Shown piece by piece: positions 47,476-59,810 of a stretch of DNA of 64,000 bases. This DNA is from Siphonodentalium dalli. Lineage: Eukaryota; Mollusca; Scaphopoda; Gadilida; Siphonodentaliidae. The stretch covers positions 206,449,934 to 206,513,933 of the forward strand of contig CP136063.1 in assembly GCA_032622095.1 (NCBI GenBank). Direction: 5' to 3'. Position 1 is the first letter of the stretch. The number at the start of each line of letters is the position of its first letter. The position numbers and the translations under genes are program-made. The notes beneath the pieces were generated by a model. The model had not been told where the DNA came from and ran no database searches. It saw only the letters and a program-made list of their open reading frames with translations.

Positions 47476-47685
47476 CAGTAATGCCCTAAATAATTTACTC
47501 AACCACAGCAAAATTATGGGTAATTTTTCAGGATTTAGTCACAAATATGGCTTGTTGCCATTCATCAGAAAGCTCGCAGTGAGAGCTTTCCGATGAATGG
47601 CAACAAGCCATATTTCCAACTAAATCGTGAAAAATTACCCATAATTCTGCTGTGGTTAAGGAGTTGATTATTTAGGGCATTAATG
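47476..47685. mobile_element. Palindromic Tc1/mariner-like MITE, family A copy 9
   Basis: TA flanks; CAGTAATGCCCTAAATAA start; 210-bp palindrome with diverged right end TTAATG. Confidence 0.85.
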
Positions 47686-48164
47686 TACAGACAGTCCACA
47701 ATATCATCCATAATACGTCAAAAACATTCATAAAAACTCATAATTATGAACGCTCTTTATTGTCTACAACTGTTGAGTGACAGAATCATTGTTCATGCTC
47801 TTTATCTGAGACGATCAATGGAATGTTCGCCAAGCTGACAAAATTTAAAAATGTATTAAAACCTCCTCTTCGGAAAGTTGATATTTGGCCATCAATTAAA
47901 CCTCATATTAATGGACCACTCGAAATATTAATAGACCAATCGAAATATTTTCCAGGATAAGTACAGATGGTTGATTTATGATGTCAAATCGGATAGGTTA
48001 TCTTTAATGGTTAGCTGTTTAAAACTGCAAAATCAAATGGGCTTGTAGAGCTCAATTCTGCCCTTCTGTGTGAAAAAATAGACAATATTTGTGAAAGATT
48101 CATCAGAAGTTAATCACTTGCTGCCTTGATATCATTAGACAGGTTCAGCCACATGTACGCGGAA

Positions 48165-48470
48165 CGTGTCTTACTATGGTGTTGCTATGGAGATGCACAT
48201 GGCAGGAACAGTCAGATGATTCTACGGCACCAAACATGTCTTACTAAGTTACTATGTTGTTGCTTTGGAGATGCACATGGCAGGAACAGATGATTATACG
48301 GCACCAAACATGTCTTACTAAGTTACTATGTTGTTGCTTTGGAGATGCACATGGCAGGAACAGATGATTATACGGCACCAAACATGTCTTACTAAGTTAC
48401 TATGTTGTTGCTTTGGAGATATACATGGCAGGAACAGATGATTCTACGGTGCCAAACTTACACATTTCGG
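48165..48470. repeat. 74-bp tandem repeat, about four units
   Basis: Unit contains ttgttgctttggagatgcac, atggcaggaacag, atgatta(t)acggcacc and aaacatgtcttactaag. The first copy has a 4-bp insertion and the last diverges. Both strands carry open frames by chance. Confidence 0.85.
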
Positions 48471-48649
48471 ATATCAGCCAACATCTAGCAAAACTTATAA
48501 TAGTCGGGCGGCGAGACAATTCAGCCACAATTCGCTCAATCAAATTAAGGTCTCTTCGTACAGTCAAATCTCTGCCTTCACAGTGTGGATCACTCATTCA
48601 GTTATTAGAAGAGAGGATTATTCCTCTTCGCTACAAGTTTTGTATGCTA

Positions 48650-49004
48650 CAGTAATGCCCTAAATAATCGACTGCTTAACCGCAGCAGAATTATGGGTAA
48701 TTTTTCAGGATTTAGTCGGAAATATGGCTTGTTGCCATTCATCGGAAAGCTCTCAGTGAGAACTTTCCAATGAATGGCAACAAGTCATGTACAATAATGC
48801 CCTAAATAATCGACTGCTTAACCGCAGCTGAATTATGGGTAATTTTTCAGGATTTAGTCGGAAATATGGCTTGTTGCCATTCATTGGAAAGCTCTCAGTG
48901 AGAGCTTTCCTATGAATGGCAAGAAGCCATATTTCCGACTAAATCCTGAAAAATTACCCATAATTCTGCTGCAGTTAAGCAGTCGATTATTTAGGGCATT
49001 ACTG
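48650..49004. mobile_element. Two family A MITEs in direct contact
   Basis: 48650-48789 is a copy with its right end lost inside the second arm (caacaagtcat); 48792-49004 is full-length with TA flanks (CAATAATGCCC, GGGCATTACTG). Their sequence is closely similar, including the unusual gcttaaccgcag variant, so one probably arose from the other locally. Confidence 0.75.
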
Positions 49005-49381
49005 TATATGTTAAACAAAAAACTTCTACTCAATTTGACAGCACAAATGATCATGTGAGTCATGTGACCTCCATTGCCAATAGCAACACACATTACAAGT
49101 TACATGTATGTGTGGCTGAACCTGGTTATTATGCTGTGTATGGTGATATAAACACTATTCCTTATAAGGGTAATGTTTTGGCTCACCAACTATATATGGA
49201 ATTTATGTACAAGTATGTTCTAATAAAGTGCACATAGAAAATTATATTTACTATCAAGAACTGGTTTGTTGAAATTATCTTCCTGTGTTTGCAATAAAGT
49301 GTAGATCGCTTTTAAAATGTTTGTAGGTCACAGTAAGCATAAATATGTATTGGACAGTATAAAACAATTGCTAGATGTTAA

Positions 49382-49773
49382 CCCTTTACCCAACAAACCG
49401 GCCAAAACCGGCCAAATAAAGCTTCAACAGCCTAAAATATCTTAGGTCTGTCTCAATAGAACCATACAAATATGGATATCATTGGAACCGGCTCATTGAC
49501 CACATTGTGATAGTTACAGTTATGCCCTGTGCCAATGCATTCTCTTATATATGCGAGTCGACCATAGGTCGCCTCGCATATATAAGAGAATGCATTGGCC
49601 TAAAAAAAATCTTTTTTTAACACTTTTTACCATTTTTTCTTACATTCTTTAACAATTTTATAATTTTTAATGTGTTAAGCCAATGCATTCTCTTATATAT
49701 GCGAGGCGACCTATGGTCGACTCGCATATATAAGAGAATGCATTGGCACAGGGCCCTTCTGTTGGGTAAAGAG
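49382..49773 (+). mobile_element. piggyBac-like MITE, family B copy 5
   Basis: TTAA at 49378-49381 and 49774-49777; CCCTTTACCCAACA start, TGTTGGGTAAAGAG end; nearly identical to 15018-15409. Confidence 0.88.
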
Positions 49774-49777
49774 TTAA

Positions 49778-50017
49778 CCCGTTCCATGACTGGAACTTCC
49801 TGAATTTTGCAAAAACCATGTGCCAATGCATTCTCTTATATATGCGAGTCTCGCATATATAACAGAATACATTGGCTTAACAATATTTACATTGACCTTG
49901 TAAGCTAGTACATTCTCTTATTTATGCAAGGTTCTTATGGGATACTCACATCTTTAAGAGAATGCACTGGCACAGGGTATTTAATGCTGCACCAGCGCAG
50001 CTCCCATCATAAAAGGG
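49778..50017. mobile_element. TTAA-type MITE, family C copy 8
   Basis: Between TTAA 49774-49777 and 50018-50021; CCCGTTCCATGACTGG start and CATCATAAAAGGG end; two hairpins, the first shortened to an almost loopless form. Confidence 0.8.
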
Positions 50018-50170
50018 TTAAACTTACAAACTCCACTGCCTGAACCAATGTGTTGGTACATGTATTCTCTTGAAGTTTCAAAACTCTCATTGCTTTGTAA
50101 TTGCTAATAAAGATAACTTCTGTTTCCATTCAAAATATTTGAAATATTCTGATTATTATACATTTTCAAC

Positions 50171-50424
50171 CAAGCCTTGAATTAGTGTGTCTGTCATTTG
50201 CAGAATGAGGTTCCCAGAGGGTGAATTTAGTGATGCTACCCCGCATAACAGGCTAGCGTCACCAAATTCACCCTCTGGGGACCTCATTCTGCTTACAACT
50301 CAGCAGAATGAGGTTCCCAGAGGGTGAATTTGGTGATGCTAGCCCGCTATGCGGGGTAGCATCACTAAATTCACCCTCGGGGAACCTCATTCTGCAAATG
50401 ACAGACACACTATTTCAAGGCTTG
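50171..50424. mobile_element. hAT-type palindromic MITE, family F copy 11
   Basis: CAAGCCTTGAATTAGTG and CACTATTTCAAGGCTTG ends; exact 8-bp duplication ttttcaac (50163-50170, 50425-50432). Confidence 0.93.
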
Positions 50425-50432
50425 TTTTCAAC

Positions 50433-50961
50433 TTCAATGGAAGGAGGGGAGGGATACATGCAAAATTTTAGGTAAGACATGCATTACTATATGGCAATCC
50501 TGAATTCAGTTGAAATAGTTGACCTGTTGTGTGAGTTCTTTCCCAAATATTACTGTTTACTATTTCCTTGTGATATCTGTTGTGGTTATATTCAACTATT
50601 AGTCATTGACACTTTAATTCCAAACATTTGTTAAGAGTAAACATTCCGATATTTAATTATAGACATTATTGGATTATAGTGAACCACATTTTTCTTGTAA
50701 TGAAATCAAGTGAGAAACTCTGGGAGTAATTCGCAATTGCATTATTGTGCATGCTGCAATACTGTTTCTATGATTATAGGACACAGGAAAAAAAACATGG
50801 TTTTACAGTCTCAAATGTAACTATAATAGTTGAAAGTTGAATATAACTGTTGACAAATATTTTCTTGGAATTTGACTGAGATATATTCAAACCAGGTGTA
50901 CCATTTCAATTGCAAGTTAGTAATTGGCCTCTAATGGTGTACCATCTCGTTGATAAATGCA
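50433..50961. other. No recognised feature
   Basis: Unique-looking intergenic sequence. Confidence 0.4.
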
Positions 50962-50965
50962 TTAA

Positions 50966-51426
50966 CCCTTTGAGTGCCACGGGCCGATCTCACCGGCCCT
51001 AATTTACGGTGTGTAAAATCGGCCCTAAATTTTTTATTTTTTATTTAGAATTGTTTTGTTTTGGGTTGAATTTTTTTTGGGTATGCTTAAGCATGCTATA
51101 GCGAATTTAAAAACAAACTGGTTAACACTTTAGGGGCATGTTATAACTCAAAACTATCACCAAGTATTCATAGTAATAACTTTGATGCCCATAAAAAACA
51201 TAAGATTCCCTGGCACTAAACCTACTAAATATACCTGTAAGAAATAAGAATTTTTTTTTAAATTGTAAAAAATTGTAAAAAATAATAACAAAAGATGACA
51301 AATTGTTAGGCCAATGCATTCTCTTATATATGCGAGGCGACCTATGGTCGACTCGCATATATAAGAGAATGCATTGGCACAGGGTATATGGGTTGATACA
51401 AAAATCGGACCTGGCACTCAAATGCA
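50966..51426. mobile_element. TTAA-type MITE, family D copy 5 (long)
   Basis: TTAA at 50962-50965 and 51427-51430; CCCTTTGAGTGCCACG start, CCTGGCACTCAAATGCA end; one AATGCATTCTCTTATATA hairpin; 461 bp, longer than other copies because of extra AT-rich interior. Confidence 0.72.
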
Positions 51427-51835
51427 TTAACACAGTTCAATACATAGCACTCATATCTTCAAAGTGTGGATGGTTGCAATGCGTTCTTATGATGAAACCA
51501 AAACATGCTATGCTCAAAACCCTACAAAAGAAGCCAGTTATACAGCGTTATATATGTTTTTATGAATGTTGAAAACATGTCTGTTTGTTAGTGCCAATGT
51601 TTTGTATAATTTGTAGATATTTATCTTGTAAATTCTATAACATATTCACCTATTGTTATTACATCTTGAACCATGTTACCCAGAAATAAACCTTATGGAG
51701 GGTTATTTTATGTCTCTATATACTCCCAGCAAACATGTACAGTCTGGTGAAGAAGGGGTCATTCTCACCAGACAAAGGCTTTGTAACTTCATAAGAATCT
51801 TCAGAATGACCTCCAGATGGGAGCCATCAATTTTT

Positions 51836-52740
51836 AGCTCAACTTTACTTTGTAAAGTTTGTGCTATTGCCATGGCTTGGTATCCGTCGTCCGTTTGTGC
51901 GTGTATGTCGTCAATAATACAGGCTACAGGTCGTACCTTTCGTCGGATCATTATGCAATTTGTCATAGCTGTTGACATCAACATTTAGACCGGAACAATT
52001 CATTTTGGGGTCATTCGGCCAAAAAAAATGGCCGCCAGCAGCCATCTTGGATTTCAAAATTCAATCCATTAGCACGGGCTATAGGTCGTACCTTTGGTTA
52101 GATCATTATGAACTTTGTCGTAGCTGTTGACATTGACATGTAGATGGGAACGAGTCATTTTGGGGTCATTCGGCTAAAAAACATGGCCGCCAGCAGCCAT
52201 CTTGGATTTTACTCTTTGCATGACTAAATCCTTTGGCACGGGCTACATGTCGTACCTTTAGTCGGATCATCATCAATTTGTCACGGATGTTGACAATCAT
52301 GTAGATGGGAACGAGTCATTTTGGGGTCATTCGGCCAAAAAACATGGCCGCCAGCAGCCATCTTGGATTTTACTCTTTGCATGACTAAATCCTTTAGCAC
52401 GGGCTACAGGTCGTACCTTTGGTCGGATCATTATGAAATTTGTCATAGCTGTTGACATTGTAGATGGGAACGAGTCATTTTGGGGTCATTCGGCCAAAAA
52501 ACATGGCTGCCAGTGGCCATCTTGGAATTCAAAATTCAATCCATTAGCACGGGCTACAGGCCATACTGTATGTCTGATCATCATGAAATTTTTCATGGAT
52601 GACAATATTGAGATGTAGATGGGAACGAGTCATTTTGGGGTCATTCGGCTAAAAAACATGGCCGCCAGCAGCCATCTTGGATTTTACTCTTTGCACGACT
52701 AAATCCTTTGGTACAGGTCGTACCTTTGGTCAGATCATTA
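51836..52740 (-). mobile_element. 164-bp tandem-repeat element, minus orientation, partial
   Basis: Right arm tttagctcaactttactttg...ttgccatggcttggtatccg leads into about five units with ccgccagcagccatcttgg. The far (left) arm is missing; a SINE tail fragment (52738-52822: tatatagcgctta...aagcgctcacattatt) abuts it. Confidence 0.82.
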
Positions 52741-52825
52741 TAATAATAATAATGTATATCATTTATATAGCGCTTAATCCCTGGTGTAGCTCTAAGCGCT
52801 CACATTATTACCCCAGCTGTTTTTA

Positions 52826-55800
52826 GCTCAACTTTACTTTGTAAAGTTTGAGCTATTGCCATGGCTTTGTCGTACGTGTGTACGTAAGGCGTCAACAATG
52901 CAGGCTACAGGTCGTACCTTTGGTTGGATCATTATGAAATTTGTCATAGCTGTTGACATCAACATTTAGACCAGAAAGATTAATTTTGGGGTCATTCGGA
53001 AAATAAACATGGCCGCCAGTGGCCATCTTGGATTTCAAAATTCAATCCATTAGCACGGGCTACAGGCCGTACTGTTTGTCTGATCATCATGAAATTTGTC
53101 ATGGATGTTAATATTGACATGTAGATAGGAACGAGTAATTTTGGGATCATTCGGCCCAAAAACATGGCCTCCAGCAGCCATCTTGGATTTTACTCTTTGT
53201 ATGACTAAATTCTTTAGCACGGGCTACAGATCGTACTTTTAGTCTGATCATCATAAAATTTGTCATGGATATTAACAATGACATGTAGATGGGAACGAGT
53301 AATTTTGGGGTCATTCGGCCAAAAAACATGGTCGCCAGCAGCCATCTTGGATTTTACTCTTTGTATGACTAAATCCTTTAGCACGGGCTACAGGTCCTAC
53401 TTTTAGTCTGATCATCATAAAATTTGTCTTGGCTGTTGAAATTGGAATGTAGATGGGAACGAGTCATTTTGGGGTCATTAGGACAAAAAACATGGCCGCC
53501 AGCGGCCATCTTGGATTTCAAAATTTAATCCATTAGCACGGGCCACAGGTCGTACTGTTCGTCTGATTATCATGAAATTTGTCATGGATGATAATATTGA
53601 CATGTAGATGGGAACGAGTAATTTTGGGGTCATTCGGCCAAATAATATGGCCGCCAGCAGCCATCTTGGATTTACTCTTTGTATGACTAAATTCTTTAGC
53701 ACGGGCTGCAGGTTGTACCTTTAGTCTGATCATCATAAAATTTGTCATGGATATTAACAATGACATGTAGATGGGAACGAGTAATTTTGGGGTCATTCGG
53801 CCAAAAAACATGGTCGCCAGCAGCCATCTTGGATTTTACTCTTTGTATAACTAAATCCTTTAGCACGGGCTACAGGTCCTACTTTTAGTCTGATCATCAT
53901 AAAATTTGTCAAGAATGTTAATAATCACATGTAGATGGGAACGAGTCATTTTGGAGTCATTCGGCCGAAAAACATGGCCACCAGCAGCCATCTTGGATTT
54001 TACTCTTTGTATGACTAAATCCTTTAGCACGGGCTACAGGTCGTACCTTTAGTCTTATCATCATAAAATTTGTCATGGCTGTTGATATTGGAATGTAGAT
54101 GGGAACGAGTCATTTTGGGGTCATTCGGACAAAAAACATGGCCGCCAGTGGCCATCTTGGATTTCAAAATTCAATCCATTAGCACGGGCTACAGGCCATA
54201 CTGTTTGTCTGATCATCATGAAATTTGTCATGGATGTTAATATTGACATGTAGATAGGAACGAGTAATTTTGGGATCATTCGGCCCAAAAACATGGCCTC
54301 CAGCAGCCATCTTGGATTTTACTCTTTGTATGACTAAATTCTTTAGCACGGGCTACAGATCGTACTTTTAGTCTGATCATCATAAAATTTGTCATGGATA
54401 TTAACAATGACATGTAGATGGGAACGAGTAATTTTGGGGTCATTCGGCCAAAAAACATGGTCGCCAGCAGCCATCTTGGATTTTACTCTTTGTATGACTA
54501 AATCCTTTAGCACGGGCTACAGGTCCTACTTTTAGTCTGATCATCATAAAATTTGTCTTGGCTGTTGAAATTGGAATGTAGATGGGAACGAGTCATTTTG
54601 GGGTCATTAGGACAAAAAACATGGCCGCCAGTGGCCATCTTGGATTTCAAAATTTAATCCATTAGCACGGGCCACAGGTCGTACTGTTCGTCTGATTATC
54701 ATGAAATTTGTCATGGATGATAATATTGACATGTAGATGGGAACGAGTAATTTTGGGGTCATTCGGCCAAATAATATGGCCGCCAGCAGCCATCTTGGAT
54801 TTACTCTTTGTATGACTAAATTCTTTAGCACGGGCTGCAGGTTGTACCTTTAGTCTGATCATCATAAAATTTGTCATGGATATTAACAATGACATGTAGA
54901 TGGGAACGAGTAATTTTGGGGTCATTCGGCCAAAAAACATGGGTCGCCAGCAGCCATCTTGGATTTTACTCTTTGTATGACTAAATCCTTTAGCACGGGC
55001 TACAGGTCCTACTTTTAGTCTGATCATCATAAAATTTGTCAAGAATGTTAATAATCACATGTAGATGGGAACGAGTCATTTTGGAGTCATTCGGCCGAAA
55101 AACATGGCCACCAGCAGCCATCTTGGATTTTACTCTTTGTATGACTAAATCCTTTAGCACGGGCTACAGGTCGTACCTTTATTCTTATCATCATAAAATT
55201 TGTCATGGCTGTTGATATTGGAATGTAGATGGGAACGAGTCATTTTGGGGTCATTCGGACAAAAAACATGGCCGCCAGTGGCCATCTTGGATTTCAAAAT
55301 TCAATCCATTAGCACGGGCTACAGGCCATACTGTTTGTCTGATCATCATGAAATTTGTCATGGATGTTAATATTGACATGTAGATAGGAACGAGTAATTT
55401 TGGGATCATTCGGCCCAAAAACATGGCCTCCAGCAGCCATCTTGGATTTTACTCTTTGTATGACTAAATTCTTTAGCACGGGCTACAGATCGTACTTTTA
55501 GTCTGATCATCATAAAATTTGTCATGGATATTAACAATGACATGTAGATGGGAACGAGTAATTTTGGGGTCATTCGGCCAAAAAACATGGTCGCCAGCAG
55601 CCATCTTGGATTTTACTCTTTGTATGACTAAATCCTTTAGCACGGGCTACAGGTCCTACTTTTAGTCTGATCATCATAAAATTTGTCTTGGCTGTTGAAA
55701 TTGGAATGTAGATGGGAACGAGTCATTTTGGGGTCATTAGGACAAAAAACATGGCCGCCAGCGGCCATCTTGGATTTCAAAATTTAATCCATTAGCACGG

Positions 55801-57842
55801 GCCACAGGTCGTACTGTTCGTCTGATTATCATGAAATTTGTCATGGATGATAATATTGACATGGAGATGGGAACGAGTAATTTTGGGGTTATTCGGCCAA
55901 ATAATATGGCCGCCAGCAGCCATCTTGGATTTACTCTTTGTATGACTAAATTCTTTAGCACGGGCTGCAGGTTGTACCTTTAGTCTGATCATCATAAAAT
56001 TTGTCATGGATATTAACAATGACATGTAGATGGGAACGAGTAATTTTGGGGTCATTCGGCCAAAAAACATGGTCGCCAGCAGCCATCTTGGATTTTACTC
56101 TTTGTATGACTAAATCCTTTAGCACGGGCTACAGGTCCTACTTTTAGTCTGATCATCATAAAATTTGTCAAGAATGTTAATAATCACATATAGATGGGAA
56201 CGAGTCATTTTGGAGTCATTCGGCCGAAAAACATGGCCGCCAGCAGCCATCTTGGATTTTACTCTTTGTATGACTAAATCCTTTAGCACGGGCTACAGGT
56301 CGTACCTTTAGTCTTATCATCATAAAATTTGTCATGGCTGTTGATATTGGAATGTAGATGGGAACGAGTCATTTTGGGGTCATTCGGACAAAAAACATGG
56401 CCGCCAGTGGCCATCTTGGATTTCAAAATTTAATCCATCAGCACGGGCCACATGTCGTACTGTTTGTCTGATCATCATGAAATTTGTCACGAATGTTAAT
56501 AATGACATGTAGATGGGAACGAGTCATTTTGGGGTCATTCGGTCAAAAAACATGGCTGCCAGCAGCCATCTTGGATTTTACTCTTTGTATGACTAAATCC
56601 TTTAGCACGGGCTACAGGTCGTACATTTAGTCTGATCATCATAAAATTTGTCATGGCTGTTGAAATTGGAATGTAGATGGGAACGAGTCATTTTGGGGTC
56701 ATTCGAACTAAAAGATGGCCGCCAGCAGCCATCTTGCATTTAAAAATTTAATCCATTAGCACCGGCCACAGTTCGTACTGTTTGTCTGATCATCATGAAA
56801 TTTGTCATGGATGTTAATATTGACATGTAGATGGGAACGAGTAATTTTGGGGTTATTTGGCCAAAAAACATGGCCGCCAGCAGCCATCTTGGATTTTACT
56901 CTTTGTATGACTAAATTCTTTAGCACGGGCTACAGGTCGTACCTTTAGTCTGATCATTATAAAATTTGTCATGGTTGTTAACAATGACATGTAGATGGGA
57001 ACGAGTAATTTTGGGGTCAATCGGCCAAAAAACATGGTCGCCAGCAGCCATCTTGGATTTTACTCTTTGTATGACTAAATCCTTTAGCACGGGCTACAGG
57101 TTGTACCTTTAGTCTGATCATCATAAAATTTGTCATGAATGTTAATAATGACATGGAGATGGGAACGAGTCATTTTGGGGTCATTCGGCCAAAAAACATG
57201 GCCGCCAGCAGCCATCTTGGATTTTACTCTTTGTATGACTAAATCCTTTAGCACGGGCTACAGGTCATACCTTTAGTCTGATCATTTTAAAATTTGTCAT
57301 GGCTGTTGAAATTGGAATGTAAATGGGAACGAGTCATTTTGGGGTCATTCGGACAAAAAACATCTTGGATTTCAAAATTTAATCCATTAGCATGGGCCAC
57401 AGGTCGTACTTTTCGTCTGATCATCATGAAATTTGTCATGGATGTTAATATTGACATGTAGATGGGAACGAGTAATTGTGGGGTCATTTGGCGAAAAAAC
57501 ATGGCCGCCAGCAGCCATCTTGGATTTTACTCTTTGTATGACTAAATTCTTTAGCATGGGCTACAGGGCGTACCTTTAGTCTGATCGTCATAAAATTTGT
57601 CATGGATGTTAACGATGACATGTAGATGGGAACGACTCATTTTGGGGTCATTCGGCCGAAAACATGGCCGCCAAAAACATGGCCGCCAGCAGCCATCTTG
57701 GATTTAACTTTTCTCTTCATGTCTATAAACTAGTATTAGACATTCAACTTTCCACATTCCTAATCGCTCCATTGACTGTAATACATTAAATTATTCCCTT
57801 TCCAAGTTGAGCTACAGTGTCATTGACACTTTTATTTATGAG
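52826..57842 (-). mobile_element. 164-bp tandem-repeat element, 5 kb, complete arms
   Basis: Right arm ttagctcaactttactttgt at 52826, left arm ending gtgtcattgacactt at 57835. About 30 units between. 53.03-56.4 kb is a higher-order repeat: matching landmarks recur at 1,129-1,130 bp (e.g. 53147, 54276, 55406). Open frames of 60-126 codons recur with it and are not genes. Confidence 0.85.
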
Positions 57843-57867
57843 TAATACCGAGTCTTGTGCCTGCTGC

Positions 57868-58150
57868 CATTTTACAGGCGCTTCACTAGATCGGCTTACG
57901 TATACCCAACAACCAGGTACCTATTTCGCGTCTAGGTACGACGAAGCGAGCACAGTACAAGTGACCTTGCCCAAGGGTCACAACCTGGCGCGAGATTTGA
58001 AACAGATTGTGGCTATATATAGCACACACACCGCTCAATTCGGCCAAGCCACTGTTGTGGACAAAATAGTCCACCGAGCGAGGCGCGAACTCACGCCGGT
58101 GCATTAACACCATTACAAGTCCGACACTCTACCCACTGGGCTACCACATC
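57868..58150 (-). mobile_element. tRNA-derived SINE, copy inserted in the 164-bp repeats
   Basis: Nearly identical to 34040-34310 (acaaccaggt...ctacgacgaagcgagcacag); minus-strand head GTGGTAGCCCAGTGGGTAGA. Both-strand open frames (57817-58107, 57886-58113) belong to it. Confidence 0.72.
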
Positions 58151-58151
58151 C

Positions 58152-58860
58152 ACATGAGATTTGTCATGACTGTTGACATTGACATGTAGATGGGAACGAG
58201 TCATTTTGGGGTCATTTGGCAAAAAAACATGGCTGCCAGTGGCCATCTTGGATTTCTAAATTCAATCCATTAGCACGGTCTACAGGTCGTACTCTTCGTC
58301 TGATCATCATGAAATTTGTCATGGATGTTAATATTGAGATGTAGATGGGAACGAATAATTTTGGGGTCAGTCAGCCAAAAAACATGTCCGCCAGCAGCTA
58401 TCTTGGATTTTACTCTTTGCATGACTAAATCCTTTGGCAGGGGCTGCAAGTCTTATCTTTGGTCGGATCATCATGAAATTTGTCATGGATGTTAACAATG
58501 ACATGTAGATGGGAAACGAGTCATTTTGGGGTCATTCGGCCAAAAAACATGTCCACCAGTGGCCATCTTGGATTTTACTCTTTACATGACTAAATCCTTT
58601 GACACAGGCTACAGGTCATATCTTTTGTCGGATCATCATGAAATTTGTGATGGATGTTAACAATGACATGTAAATGGGAGCGAGTCTTTTTGGGGTCATT
58701 CGGCAAAATAACATGGCTGCCAGCGGCCATCTTGGATTTTACTCTTTGTATAACTAGGCCTTTCAACTTTCCACATTCCTAATCACTCCATTGACTGTAT
58801 AACACATGAAATTATTCCCTTTCCATGTTGAGCTACAGTGTCATTGACACTTTCATTTTT
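58152..58860 (-). mobile_element. 164-bp tandem-repeat element, truncated copy
   Basis: About four units then the left arm ctttccacattcctaatcac...gtgtcattgacactttcatt. Lacks the right arm; the SINE occupies that junction. Confidence 0.8.
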
Positions 58861-59225
58861 TAGCTTACCTGAGACGAAGTCTGGTGGAGCTATAGTCATC
58901 ACTCCTCGTCCGTCAACAATTCTTTGAACATCTTCTCCTCTGGAACCGTCAGACCGAATTGGTTCATATTTGGTGTGGATGTTCCCTAGGAGACTCATTC
59001 AGATTTGTTCAAATGAGGACACTGGGTCAAATAGTTGCGAAGCCAGGGCCATAACTCTAATTCTTACTACGACTTCTTCTCAAATATGCATTGGGCCGAA
59101 TTGGTTCATATTTGGTACAAAGGGTCCTTGGGGGACTGTTATTCAGATTTGTTCAAATGAGGTCACTGGGTCGAATGTGGGCGGAGCCAGTGACATAACT
59201 TTAAACAAATTTTGTTAAATTCAGA
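58861..59225. repeat. Degenerate ~160-bp repeat (two units)
   Basis: agaccgaattggttcatatttggt, cattcagatttgttcaaatgaggtcactgggtc and ggccataactctaattctta recur twice; the same family continues in decayed form at 62820-63450. Confidence 0.65.
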
Positions 59226-59810
59226 TTTTTGGAATTTTCACCATACTCAATTTTTAACAAACAAAAAATTAATTTTTAATCATTTTATAAAATTTTAAAA
59301 AAGTGACACCATTATAACATCTGCAGAGTTATGAAACTTTAATCTTCTGAAATTACAGAAATATTCCATTACCCATCCCCCCTCCCACATGGCCCAGACC
59401 CACCTTGCAGTGGCCTGCACCCAACCAACATCCCTTCCAACGGATATCATTTCCAGCTCCAAACTTTAATACCTGTTCTATTAAAGTTGCAGGTATCTCT
59501 TTGTGGATAGACAGAGAGAAACACAGGTCATTAATCTAGATTAGAATAATATGTCACTGACAGCTTGTATAAACATACTGCTAGCAATTTTAAACAAACT
59601 GCCTGAATTTAATGTGTCTGACATTTGCAGAATGAGGTCAGAGAATCATTAATAAGAGGCATTTACTTTGGCTCTTAACTGTATGTGTGGTATGCCTACA
59701 TATAATCATGAAGGTAAATGATATATACATCACTGATATAATCAAGTGAAATCTGACATTTTATAAACATTCCCTGGAGATCTGCTAGAAGTAATTAATT
59801 ATACCCCCTT
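59226..59810. other. No gene; family F fragment
   Basis: 59605-59640 has ctgaatttaatgtgtctgac and atttgcagaatgaggtc, the left end of family F without its arm. Otherwise nothing recognised. Confidence 0.4.

Noticed and set aside
53147-57502. Many minus-strand frames starting MFFGRMTPKLLVPIYMSLL
   Set aside because: They are the 164-bp repeat read in one frame; the same peptide recurs because the DNA is tandem, and related units contain stops or shifts.
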